Source: Xylocopa sonorina
Lineage: Eukaryota > Arthropoda > Insecta > Hymenoptera > Apidae
Direction: 5' to 3'
Length of the DNA stretch: 64,000 nucleotides
Assembly: GCF_050948175.1 (NCBI RefSeq)
Contig: NC_135201.1
Coordinates: 9,920,001-9,984,000 of the forward strand
In this document: positions 13,201-24,583 of the stretch, piece by piece
Layout of the letters: each line of letters begins with the position of its first letter
How positions within the stretch are numbered: position 1 is the stretch's first letter
The notes under the pieces: model-generated
Told to the model about the DNA's origin: nothing
Database searches by the model: none
Seen by the model: the letters and a program-made list of their open reading frames with translations, nothing else
Made by a program: the position numbers and the translations under genes

Positions 13201-14105
13201 ATATTCCAAATTGGAGGCCACTTGTGCCGTTCGATCTACGAAATAGCGCTGATCTCGACGAGCCAGAAATTAACTTCGTACTCCAATTGAATTTTAAAGC
13301 CCCAGTCGGAAATGGCGCTCGTGGCTCGAGCGAAACAGGTCGGGTAAAAGACTCACGGGTGCAATATTTCGGCTCGTCGGACTTGTCCCCGCAGTCATTT
13401 TCGCCGTCGCAGTATTTGTCCTGGGCGACGCAGTTTCCGGTGCCGCATAAGTACTCGGACGGCCTGCAAATGGAATGCAAATAAAACGTGCGCCCCCTAG
13501 AATTTATCTCGACACGATAAATATCTCGTGGCCGCGTATACGATTTAATCGCGCGGCCATCGCCAGCTACGATCGTCGCGATTTTGAATCACGATACGAT
13601 CCCATTCTTATCGACGCAAGAAATAGAAAATATAACGATAGAACGAGGGTAAGAAGATGTATATTGCCCCAGTAAAAGGGCCACTTTAAGTTTGTCTCGT
13701 AAAACCTGCAGGATCATCCATAAAAGCGATTCGTTTCGGTTAATCTTGATTCAAAGTTGCAACAGAATTACTGTTTCCCTTGACGCTAATTGGCTTGGAT
13801 ACCTTGACAAAAAGGTATTATTAATTACCTCGGGTAACACCAGGTGACATCGAGAACACCGTATCTGGACAAGTTAATCTCGTGAAATGTGGTTTTTACC
13901 TGCAGCCTGGCACATTTTCAAAACTCGTCGTGGGCGTGGTGGTCGCGCTTGACAAAGACTCGGGCGACGTCAGACCAAGATAAAACGGGAAGCCAGGGTA
14001 ACCGGAGTAGTCTGAAGAGATCCCGGGGTGGTAACTAGCGGAGCCAGCCTCGATCGAGGCCGTGATCGCGGCTGCGATCAGCAGCAACCGCCGGCACATC
14101 AACAT
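7299..14105 (-). CDS. CUB/LDLa single-pass membrane protein
   Basis: Ten coding exons on the minus strand: 14105-13900, 13463-13357, 12530-12394, 11161-10961, 10596-10253, 9993-9774, 9721-9395, 9301-8711, 8596-7881, 7674-7299. They join to 1074 aa. Residues 1-24 form a signal peptide (RRLLLIAAAITAS). An LDL-receptor class A module follows at about 68-103 (CDGENDCGDKSDE, calcium-site acids intact). CUB-type regions lie at about 105-235 (GDLVQLTFDTF), 263-405 (SPNYPGVYPRNVTC and DYLTVYDGG) and 408-570, with a more divergent long region at about 583-940. A second LDLa is at 951-981, a TM helix at 987-1012, then a basic KARKKKK stop and a 60-aa tail. Such CUB/LDLa type I proteins include receptor-clustering and auxiliary proteins (LEV-10, Neto); orthology to any of them is not claimed. 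The donor at 9394 (GTGCGA) is weak but the only in-frame choice. Ligand and function are unknown. Confidence 0.85.
11497..12360. repeat. Tandem array, 143-bp unit, six copies
   Basis: GCGCGTACAGTCGTGTCTGT recurs at 11501, 11644, 11787, 11931, 12074 and 12217, a period of 143 bp with one 144-bp step. Copies differ at only a few positions (CCTCCA/CCTTCA, CAACGATG/GAGCGATG, an extra T), so the array is young or homogenised. Each unit has a small interrupted palindrome CTGTCTGGCCAGTGACAG. The array lies entirely inside the intron between minus-strand exons 12530-12394 and 11161-10961 and starts about 34 nt inside the donor side. Confidence 0.95.
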
Positions 14106-14119
14106 GCCCCCTCACCCTG
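14106..14119 (-). promoter_or_regulatory. Splice acceptor 11 nt before the CUB/LDLa start codon
   Basis: On the minus strand the sequence reads ...GGATATCTTTCAG then GGTGAGGGGGC and the ATG at 14105. The pyrimidine tract plus CAG so close to the ATG implies that the remainder of the 5' UTR is encoded in one or more upstream exons (higher coordinates). This fixes the start codon in the second or a later exon. Confidence 0.65.
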
Positions 14120-17100
14120 AAAGATATCCAACAAAAAATACAAGATTACAAAGCGTTTCTCATCGACATCATAAATAATCGTAACCAGAGAATCGTCGCA
14201 GAATAAACAGATTATTCAAATAACTTTTCCTCTACTTGACTCGTCTTTGACTCTTCTGAACATACTTGGAGGGAAAAGAAGAGGCTTTCTAAGAGAAGCG
14301 TGGATTTAAACCAGGGTGAATCTCGTAAAGGGTAACCAAGATACAAACAGGAAACTGCGTGGCGTGCGCGTGCCGCTAAAGGCCCCGTTTATTGAGCCAG
14401 CCGGCGAAATCTGGGCGAAACGGGGGCCGGGGAACGCTTTTACCGGAGCCTGGAGTATGGTAATTTGACGCGGGTGAACCCCGCGAATATACGTGGGCGC
14501 AGGCTTGTACGCGAGTGTCGTTGTACGCGAGAGTTGCGGGCAACTTAGCCCGCGTACGGTCAATTGAATACGGAAAAGAGGAGGAACAGCGAGCGGTTGG
14601 TTCGTTCCGGCTGAGCCATCCTCGGGCCTGGCCGATTTTCCAAATTGCCAACGGAATTTTAAACGTCGTGTACGGTTCCCACCAGCCAGCTATAAGTACG
14701 GAACGAAGAATACCAATGCCATGGGAACGGCGTTGTTCGCGAAACGACCGACGATAACAGTATCCTAAAGTAACCGTGTTGCCTGGACGAGAATAGTGGC
14801 AGGCGATTCGCAATGAATTCCAGGGAACACCCTCGGGGAACACCTTTATAAATATTGTTCTTCGCGAGGGTACCCGCGTTGGCCCAACCTCGGTACGATC
14901 AAACAGAGGAAGATGGCGGTTAAAGCAACAGGACGCGAAAATGGTCGGGGTTAAGCGTCCCTGTGAGCTTTTAACCCTACGGAGGTTGCAGCGAGACCCA
15001 CTCTGTCGATATCGTACGATGTATGAGATACGAGGCTGCTGTAGGAACCATTCTCTCTCTCTCTGATAATTGATATAGTTTTTAGAGACGTTTTCTGAAC
15101 GATGTAACAGGAGAGAGACGCGTTCAACGTCTCGGCAGATATTGCGATGTTTATAAATTTCGAATCAGCTTCAGCGACGGGGTCTGACGGAGTTCGAGGT
15201 TTCCTCGAGGCAGCCTGTCCTGGGTTAAATTGCCCGCACCGGTTCCGAAATTGGGTCGGTGCACGGGAAAATCGACTGCAGATTGAGAGGACCTCTTCGC
15301 GGTGGATCAACCGTTTCTCCCTCCCCTTCTCCTCTGTCCCTCCCCTGTCTTCTGCCTCCTCCGTCTCAATCCATAGCAGTTTCCATCGATGCGAAATTGG
15401 GGCCGGTGAATCGTCGGCCAAGAATAGGCAGGCACGGATCGCGGATCGACGATTCCAAGCTTTCCACGGATCCAGATGGCTGTGCCCGGGGTACTTAGAA
15501 ACGCGGCCGAGGAAGGAACAATTCTGCGTAACAACCGAACCGCGGCCCCATTGCGCTCCAGTTCGGCTGTATTGCCGCGCGCGCCGTGCTTCCACGCAAA
15601 TTGGCCGTGTATTTTGGCCTCCTTCGTGTGGCCGATACGATGATCGCGCCAGCGATTTCCTTAATTGAACCGGCTCGCGAAAAAATGCTTCCCCGCTTAG
15701 AGGGTGCCGAGGGGTTGCCCTACGGTTCTATTATCATTATCTGCCCGTAACCACAAGTAACTTGCGCCCTGTTATTATCAGCAGTTAGATTAGAACACGT
15801 CGAGTGTAATAACACGTTTAGAAAGTAGATATCGCAAGTATCGTTGATACCTTGCGAAAGTTATGAACAAGAAGAGGAATCGATCATTTTCTGTTGCCGT
15901 GTATTCCTCTAAGATATCCGTGGCAATCTTCCGCAGCGAAATCTATAATCAAAAGAGAAGATAGTTGTATGAAATAATAATTCGAATAGAAATCAATCGA
16001 CCTGTTCATTTGGAACACTTTGTGTATAATAAAGAGGAGAAAAAAAGCTGTACCATGATTCCTGGCAACGAACCCGCACCGATAAAAGCTCGTTAATTTC
16101 TATTCCGACCGGTCGCGCGTTGAAAATTCTTGGCCGACACGGCGAGTGCGGCCAGGGGTACCTCGGAAACTTCCGTTTCCGTGTGTGTCCCATTAACATT
16201 TGCCATCCCCGGTTGCCCTTTAATCTGCTCGAAAATAGGGGCACCCGGAACGGTTCCAGGTTCACCTTCGGTTGGCAAGCGGCGGCTCTTTCCGCGTTAT
16301 TGATCACGCGCCTGCCCTTTTTACAATCAATTGCCGTTCCGTTCCGCGGTCGATCGATGGCGAATGCCCATCCAGTCGACGAGGAAGCATCCGACCAGCC
16401 TCTGCTACCAGGGATAAAAGGGGGGAACGAATTAAAATTCGATAAAACTGGGGGAATCGTCGTCGCACGTCGTTGGGCACTGCACATAAATTGGCCAGCG
16501 AAGAAGCTACAACCTGTTGCTTAATTATAGCTTCTCGCGGGTGAACCCGGCGCTCCTCTTTCTCGATTGGTATGCGCCGCTCGAAAATCGATGCCTTCCC
16601 ACCGTGCCGCTGTACTGGCCACAGAGCAGTGCATCGGGTATATCAGGACTAAAGAGTCTCGTGGCCGCTTTTATTCTCGTCCGGCCGGTCTGGTCAGCCG
16701 ATTCGCGGCTCGAAAATCTGCCGGCGGTTCTCTCCATTCAGCCGCGGAACCGATACAGATCGACGGTGGCTGCCGTTCAATTCGAATATTCGACAATGTC
16801 TATCCGGATCCAGTTTCGTCACTTTGTTCGCCGTCTGTGAGAGTTGCGGCTCGTTACAGGGCCTCTGTCTCCGTTGAATGGCTGGTTTCGATCCGGAACC
16901 GGGGAAGAGTGCCAGGAAAAAGTGAAGATCCTAAGGAATAAGTGATATCAAAGAGAGTGCGAGACAGAGAGAGAGAGAAGAACACGGAGGATAAGTCGGT
17001 TTCCACGCGAGAGATTTCGTAACGAGGCTCCCTAGCTGCTGTTGCTGCTGTACAGCAATAACGCGATATTAAAAATTACTAGTAATAAATAAGGCGGAAA

Positions 17101-18566
17101 TTGCCGCGAGGAAGATGGAGGATTTCCAAGATGTATTGCGACGCTGCCCGGACTAGAAGTGGCTTAAGGTGGTGCTTCTGGGCAAAAGACGGGGGAATGA
17201 TTAATGCGTTTCGTTATACGGCTAGGTTGTGTCGAAAAAGTATCACCTTTTGGGTTTTAAATAATGTTGGATAACGCTGGCATCCGTGTCGGTTTAATTC
17301 AAGGAGTGGAACGAGAAGGTCAGTAGCAAGGATCAAGCATTAATCAGGCGTGCGCCAACCACGCGACAGGATAATCCAAGATACTTCTCTATCTGAAAAT
17401 GAATATGCGAGAGTGAAAAACGCTCGAGGAAATATTTCATGTATTATAAGCGCAAGTACATCTTTGCAAAAAAAAGAGAGAGAGAGACTACAGTCATATA
17501 CCATGGAAAAGTCCTCGGGACTAGTTTGCAAACAGAACGAACGAGGGAGATTTTTTTCTAGCATCGAGGCACCGAGCACCTATATACACGGCTGTTCCCA
17601 GGCTCCGACCATACATCCCTCGGGTGTTGCGATACAGATGCAGCGTGTCTACCGATTCGTGGAATAGGAAAGCTGCACATATGCGGTCGGAACGAAGTTG
17701 GACGTTGGCAGGGAAAAGTGCCAGGAGGTACTGAAAAGGGAAGGAAATAAGTGTTGTACGTGATGGCGAGGCCTGTCGTTGCCAAAAATCAAACTTTCTG
17801 GACCGTGCAAACCTTGCCCACTGCATATAGTAGTTCGGCTATAAATAAAACGCGGCAACGGTGTGTATTCTGTAATATTATATTCAACGCGGAGCCGGCT
17901 TTTCAATTGTCCATTAGTCGTTCGTGAAACGCAATGTCCCACAACTCCCTTCCTCCCCCCCCCCTCTGCTAGTTGATTAATATTTACCCCAAAAGCCTGG
18001 TCGTCGTTTTGCCCAGTAAAATCGAGCTATTTAATTACATCCTATAGCCGGGTCATTAAATAAATAAAACGGCGCCAGTAGATGGAACGAGATAAAATTT
18101 TCATCCTAGCCGCTCGCATGGTATCAGAGGAGGATCAGAATTCGATGCTTCTTCGGTACCCCATCTATTATAACGTTATCTCTCGCATGGATAACGAAAT
18201 ACGTCGGTTTGTCAGACGAACATCCAACAGCGTTACGCTTTCGAATTAGCATCTGGAAATCCCCTTTAACGCCGACTAACCTCGCCTTCCTCGCACCTCT
18301 ATTATTTCGCAGTCTAAGGATCTTCTAAACCCTTAATTAGTCTTGGTAATCCCGTCGCGCGGCCTGACCATGATTACACCAGCCACGCTCCGGTTAAATT
18401 CAATTCTCACGCGGGCAATAAATTTCGTTTATTTATCTCCCCCACGCGGATCGGTTCGCCATTGATTCCTTTGATCGATCGATCGACCGGAAGTACACAG
18501 CCAATCCGGATAGATCAAACACGGCTACCTTTGCCTTTTCTGCGGCGAGAGCTGAGTAAGTAAACC
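14120..18566. other. Gene-free stretch inside presumed first intron
   Basis: About 50% GC. Open frames appear on both strands but show no domain signature, splice-supported continuation or codon bias that I can recognise. Pyrimidine-rich tracts occur near 15310-15365. No RNA gene was seen. Confidence 0.4.
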
Positions 18567-18568
18567 GT

Positions 18569-18604
18569 GGCTGGCGCGACCTGGCATCATCAGGATTTTA
18601 TCTG
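18569..18604. repeat. Duplicated 36-bp module, copy 1
   Basis: Matches 19585-19620 at 35 of 36 positions. It starts GGCTGGCGCGACCTGGCATC and ends TTATCTG. Both copies are followed within a few bases by GGTAAT and then ATCGGT, so weaker similarity extends beyond the core. It lies in presumed intronic DNA. It is not low-complexity sequence. Confidence 0.85.
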
Positions 18605-19584
18605 GCTGGTAATTTCTTTCGATCGGTTCCGCGGCGACGTGCGCCACGGCAAAAAGTCAATTTATTCAAAGTCCCTGCGCGGCGCGGGGCTGATAAATGT
18701 CCCTTTTCCGATACTCGCCTATCATTTTCTGACCACAACGTGTTGCGTCATCCTACGGATACGCGGGCGAATGGTAACACGACGTTTTCCATTGTGCGCA
18801 TCCATTTTTACCTGTCGAAACTATCCTGGGACCGGTTTTTCTCCCCTTTTCCTGAACAATACGAACGACAGGACGCGATGATCGCGCGAGCACGTCAATA
18901 TAATCGGGAAACAAGTTAAACCAGGAGAATCCAATTTTCGCCGAAAGGTCAGACGAGAGATTGGTCCTTACAGAATTTCGGTCCCCTCTTATTAATCTCG
19001 TTGCCGAACTTCCGAGGGTAAATCGATAGAAACCCCTCCCGCTGCTTATAATCCGATACTCCTCGATCGATGTCGAGTAACGTCGTTGGAATTGAAAGAT
19101 ATCCAAGCTCGCTGGTAATTTGAAATTTAAAGAATTTCAACTGCACCTCTTTACGATCGTCCGGAGGCGGTTTCAATTACATTTTCACGGTTGGACGCCA
19201 ACCAGACATAGGTATCGGACATCAGTACCTCGTCAAATTCGATTTACCGCTCCTCCTCTAAATTCCCACGACGTACCAACACCACCTTGGAAGCAAAATG
19301 TTACCACGACATCATTTTATTCCATGCAACTGCATCGAGTACTGATAATTGAAAGAAACAGACAAGAGCAACCTTTACCGCCTTTTTTAGTGAAAAGTAT
19401 ATTCCTATATACCGATACGTCGACGTATTCATCAGCCGTAACTTCCGGACCAGCTGGTCCGAACCCTCCTTTCAATCCGCCGTTTCCCTGCAATTTATAT
19501 CATCCCGCGTAAACATATCGCGATCGTCCCAACAAAACAAACACATGCATTACCAGGCTTGTCTATCAGAAGGTGGATAAGAGC
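18605..19584. other. Spacer between the duplicated modules
   Basis: Non-coding sequence of ordinary composition with no ORF I can assign. It contains no further copy of the 36-bp module. Confidence 0.4.
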
Positions 19585-19620
19585 GGCTGGCGCGACCTGG
19601 CATCATCAGGATCTTATCTG
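19585..19620. repeat. Duplicated 36-bp module, copy 2
   Basis: Second copy of the module at 18569, 1016 bp away in the same orientation, with a single T-to-C difference (GATCTTATCTG versus GATTTTATCTG). The shared TTATCT is a GATA-type site on the other strand. Confidence 0.85.
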
Positions 19621-19805
19621 TCGTCGGTAATCTCGCCCCATCGGTCCCGTATCCCGGTTCCGTGCGCGCGTCATACATCACCGCGCCACGGTGGGCTATA
19701 TATATAGAGCTGTAAGCCCTGACGTTTAGCTTTTTGTGAGAGCGTCAGCGAGAACACACGTACGTGCGGCGCCGTGCTTCGATCCGCGCCAGGAGTCTCC
19801 ATTAT

Positions 19806-19945
19806 ATATTTCCTCCTCATCCTCCTCCTCCTTCTCCTCTCCTTTTTTCCTCTCCTCGCTCTCTCTCTTCTTTTTTCTCCCCCTTGTCCCTCTCCCCCAT
19901 TCTCTGCTTTTCCGCTCTTCTCCCCGCTGTTTCGCCCCGGTACCT
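19806..19945. repeat. Long pyrimidine tract
   Basis: About 140 nt of almost pure C/T on the plus strand (purine-rich on the minus strand) built from TCCTCC, CTCTC and TTTTTTC runs. The open frames across it on both strands are due to composition. Confidence 0.7.
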
Positions 19946-22900
19946 CGTCGAATTCAGAGGCCTCGTCCTCTCGCGCGGAAAAGGGAGTCGAGCCAGGGAA
20001 CAGCACGTGAACGAAGAATACCACGCGATTGTTAGGCGTCCCCGATTAATCTACGACTTCTTTTCCCTCCTCCTACCGCTACCGTTACACCACCGACTCC
20101 TACGGTGCTCGTGGCCGTCCTCCTTCCTGTCGGTGTAACGGTCCTCGTCTCTCCTCGTGATTGCGACGACACAAAGGCGCAGCTCCCACTCGTGGCCAGA
20201 CCAGCTACGAAGACCACGGGGTAGATATAGTTAAGTGAATGAATGTGGGTGCCATCGACTGCGACGGCTATAGCCAGCGAATCCTTTTCTTCTCCGGTAC
20301 CGTAGACGGTAATCAAAGTACCGCCACGAATACCCAGCGACACCGGTGAAATATGCTGGAATGGCGGATTGATTGGCCGAATAGCGTCGATTGCGTCGAA
20401 TGGGAACGATAAAGCTACACGCTAAAGCAGGACTATACCATTAGGGGCGCGTAGCCGAGGGCCAAGTCGACGTACGGACCGAACGTACGTACGTTCAACG
20501 GTTCACGGATGGGACGGGAATAAAAGAGAGAAGAAAAAACAGACCGTTGGAACACACTGGCAGGAACATTTTAATCAGGATGGGACAATTTCCGAGCCGC
20601 AAGTTTTACGCGCGAGATGACGTGCATGTTGCTCTTTCATTTCCTTTTTTTTTCTTTTTTTTACCCGAGCGTTCCTTCTGAAAATTTCGCGGCAAAGCTT
20701 GACAAATTGAGGAGAGTCCAGAGCCGGCCGTACAAAGCAAAAATTTATGTCCGATGCGCGTGTATTTCGGTGCCCTGAAAAATGGAAAAAAAAAAAAGAA
20801 GAGATAGAAATGTTAATCATACCCTGTTTCCATGACGAGTGAAAACTGACGTCGAAGAGTGACGCGTAAAAAACAGCAGCTATTCTCAGCTCGGCCGGAA
20901 ACGAATTAATTACGAACGAAATGGTTGGGTCTTGCCTAATTGCACGTTTCCCTGCCGTTTTTTTCTTTTTCACGTTTACCTTCCAACCGTTACCGGTCAA
21001 GTGAAAATTTCCCACCGCAAGAAAAATCGCCCACAAAATGGCCACTTCCATCGGGACAAAAATAGGAGACCACACAGGACTTCCGATATTATTGTACTGA
21101 AACGACACGAAACAAGAAGCAACGTTTCTTCTCTTATACCTTTAACATCTAACTACGTTGTTTACGCTTATGAAAATCGAAACGCAGGATATTTTCGATC
21201 ACTGACCTGCCAAAAAAGTGTGCCCCTTTCGAGTAGAGCTTATCGAACTCCACAGGGCCGTGATGCACACGTCGCGGGTGCATGATTAATACACGAATTG
21301 TACATCGATGCGACGGAACTGTTTGTTTATTGGGAAGTTTGCCGGTGCCCTTTTGCTGGGGAATTCGCCTGCGTCCTCCTCGTCGCTCCTCGAATGCGCC
21401 TCTCTCGAAAAATCGATGCGCCAATCACGAAACAACACTGCCGCGATTCGACCATATTCATCGGTGGCGCTATTGTGTCTCCGCTATCGACGCAAATGAA
21501 TTTCTAATATTTGTCGATAAAACGATCGTATAATCAGGTGAAGGTTTCGGATCGATCGATAAAAAACGCGAGGGTACCTACATCCGTTTCCTCGTGGACG
21601 TACCAGGCTGCCATCCGTGTCTTACGCAGCTGAACAGTTACGATTAAAATTTACGCCCGCCTTTTGTGCGCCTTCCACTTCGTCTAGGTACGTCCTCGGG
21701 CTCGGTGGGCCACACGTTTTCCTCGTCTCGTAACCTAGAAAACTGGCGCGCCACTGGTGAATGCGAGGAGCAACGGAGCGGAGCATTCTTAGGGAAAATG
21801 GAAATTAGCCGATCCAAGAAGGTCCCGTCCCCGCGCAAGACATTATCTCGGCTACAAAGGGGTTGACAAAAGCGCGGATGAAAAATTTCTAGACCATCCC
21901 TCATAATCAAGGACATGACTAATGGACTCGCCGAGGTTGCGTCCCGGCCAGATGGAATGCAAAATGCACGCGTGCCCTCCAGCCGGTACTACTGTCCTTT
22001 TTACCGACAGAAGTCGATGGCTCTCTTTGTTTCGCGGGCCAGGTAAAAAGGGGGCGCGTGACTTTATCTAACTGCTCGTGAATATTACAGGCCGCATCCG
22101 CAAATATCGCGGGATCAATAATACTTATTCTGGGCTCCGCTGATGCGGGTAATTAAAACGGAAACGGCGACCCGGCCGTCGACCGGGGATCGTCGTCCGA
22201 TAATCTCGAATTTTCATTCGCACGTGGGACAATTATTTAACGCAATACGATGATAAAAAAAGGTAAGAGTGAGAGGATATTATGCGAATAACGAATGGTT
22301 TTCTTTGATTTCAGTATCGTCGAGCTGCTTGGAAATTGCCATCGAAAAATTCGAGTCACTTCGAGTATATTAGGAGAATTGAAGAACGGTTGAGAGTCTT
22401 GGGAAAAATGAATGTTGAAACATCGGTGCCTCTTAAGCGCCTTGAGAATGGCTGAAATATGCATCAGCGTAGACAAGAGGGACGCTGAACGAGGCGTAGA
22501 AGAAGATGCACTGATAAGAGATTTAGAAGGGCTGGAGTAAGAGGCGAAAAAGAGGGGAAGACAGTTAGAAGAAAGCGGGGAAGACAGAGCCGTTGATGAA
22601 CTTTTCGCTCAGGCGTTATTGCTTTGGAACAGCCGTGTAATTCGAGTTCGCAAGGCGCTTTCGAAAAAAAAGTTACGTTTGAAAATCGCTCGATCGATAC
22701 AGCCGGCCAATTTCAGTCGGTTGATTTATCGTTAACAACATTACATTTTTAACTTCCCCCGTGCTTTTTCAGCTGGATCCAGCGCGCACATTTTACGAGG
22801 CAAATACCTTTTTCCGCTACGAATGGAGATTTGTGTACCTCGCGCGCATTTATTTTTACGTTCTACTAATTTAGAGGCTCGGATGATTCTATTAACCATC

Positions 22901-24565
22901 CAGCAACATTTCCACCATGCGCCCGAAATAATCCGAAAAATGTCGCGCTTTCGCGAAAACACACGATATAATCGCAAGCCGGAATTTTTATTTTTCATAC
23001 GTTACGCTCTCGCGTCATTTAAATATTCAGCGGGCAAAAGGTGTAATTAAAAATATAAAGGCGGACGGATATTCACGATCGCGTGTAAACATAAATATTG
23101 GGAACGCGATATTATGCGATAAATTCGAAATTTGTTTTTCAAGTTGCTCGGAACAGCAACGGGAGGGGGGAGGGGGGGCCGCGCATTGAACTCGAGTTAC
23201 ACGCGCCCGTCTCCCTTCGCCCCAGCCATCGTTTTTATTCGATGAATAAAATAAAAATGTAAAATAGAAACGAAAAAGAACGATGACGAGACAAAACGAA
23301 GCTGCCGCGTCATACGTACTTCGATGAATACGAACGAGAGAATTCAGAAACGCGAGATAATCCCCTATTTTATGAATACGACAGCACGCGCGCGCGTTCA
23401 CGCAGATACGCGGATACGTGGTCGTCGAAGTTAACGAAGAGCTTGTAGGCGGACAAAAGCCCGTTGTTATCCGGGAAAGGATAATTGTTCGATCCGGCTG
23501 GCAGCATCAAATTTCTGTTTGCGAAAATCTGCAGCCATTTAGCCGCCAAATCCTGTCGTCAAATCTGTTGTCGTTCAGCCTGGCTAAATAGGAGAGGCAA
23601 GGCGGGGAACCGTGTGGAGCGGAATGCGAAAAGTGTCCAGCTGGAAATTAGAAAAGACACGGATAACTAGGTAGATGGGACGTAAATGGATAAACGGCTC
23701 GACAGATGGATAAGCAGATAGACAACCTGGATAGGTCTTTGACTTTAGTAACAGAGATTAAAAGGTGTGTCTAGAAATAGAGAAGAAGCAGGGGTGAAGC
23801 AGTGAGAGAGGCGAAGTAAAGAATAGAGGGAGAATGAGGAAGAAATTGTCGAGAGGAGTACTGCTAATATCCTGGGGGCGGCCGTGGGATAGGGTGCACC
23901 TGCGCGTATGACAGATACGCCCCTGGCATAAAGGCGACATTTAGGTCACCGGCTTTTACCGCGGCAGGCTGCACATGCAGACAGGCCTTACCAGTGATCG
24001 TTTTCACTACTAGCGCCTGTAGTTTCCGCTGTAGCGACCTATCGCCTTTTTATGATACCGTTTACCATGATTACTTCATTATCGAAGCAATTTGTATTCT
24101 TAAATTCCCCTTTTTTTTAACATGGAACGCTTAAATACGGCTATTCCACTAACATTTTCGAACGCGACCATTCGATACGTATCGATTAACAATGAAAAAG
24201 CGCCGAAACCTTTAAACCATCCACGACCGCAGTCTTTTACAACCTACCTTGAACAGTTTTTCTCGCATATCGTTGCGCGTGCAATTCGATTACATCGTTT
24301 TTATGATCGACACAGTTTTCTAGCTGCAGTGGCGTGGCCGTTCCATTACGCGAGCGGAACAACGGTCGCAAACCCAAATAGCAAGAAGTAATAACGTCAA
24401 TCAGGTGCATCTAACTCGTAATACATGCACGCAGCTAGACAGTGCGACGTTTATGCGCCCGTAATGCAGAGCACTTTAAGCACAGTGAACGTTGACCGAA
24501 AACTCGCCCTAATTCTCTCACTCTCTGCCCCTCGTTCTACCCTAAACAGAATATCGGTTAACCAT

Positions 24566-24583
24566 TATATATATATATATATA
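24566..24583. repeat. (TA)n microsatellite
   Basis: About nine TA dinucleotides, flanked by non-repetitive sequence. Confidence 0.85.

Noticed and set aside
16093..16278. Collagen-like peptide (EPGTVPGAP...GQPG)
   Set aside because: The Gly-X-Y pattern is not sustained and covers only a few triplets of a 61-codon ORF; it is coincidental.
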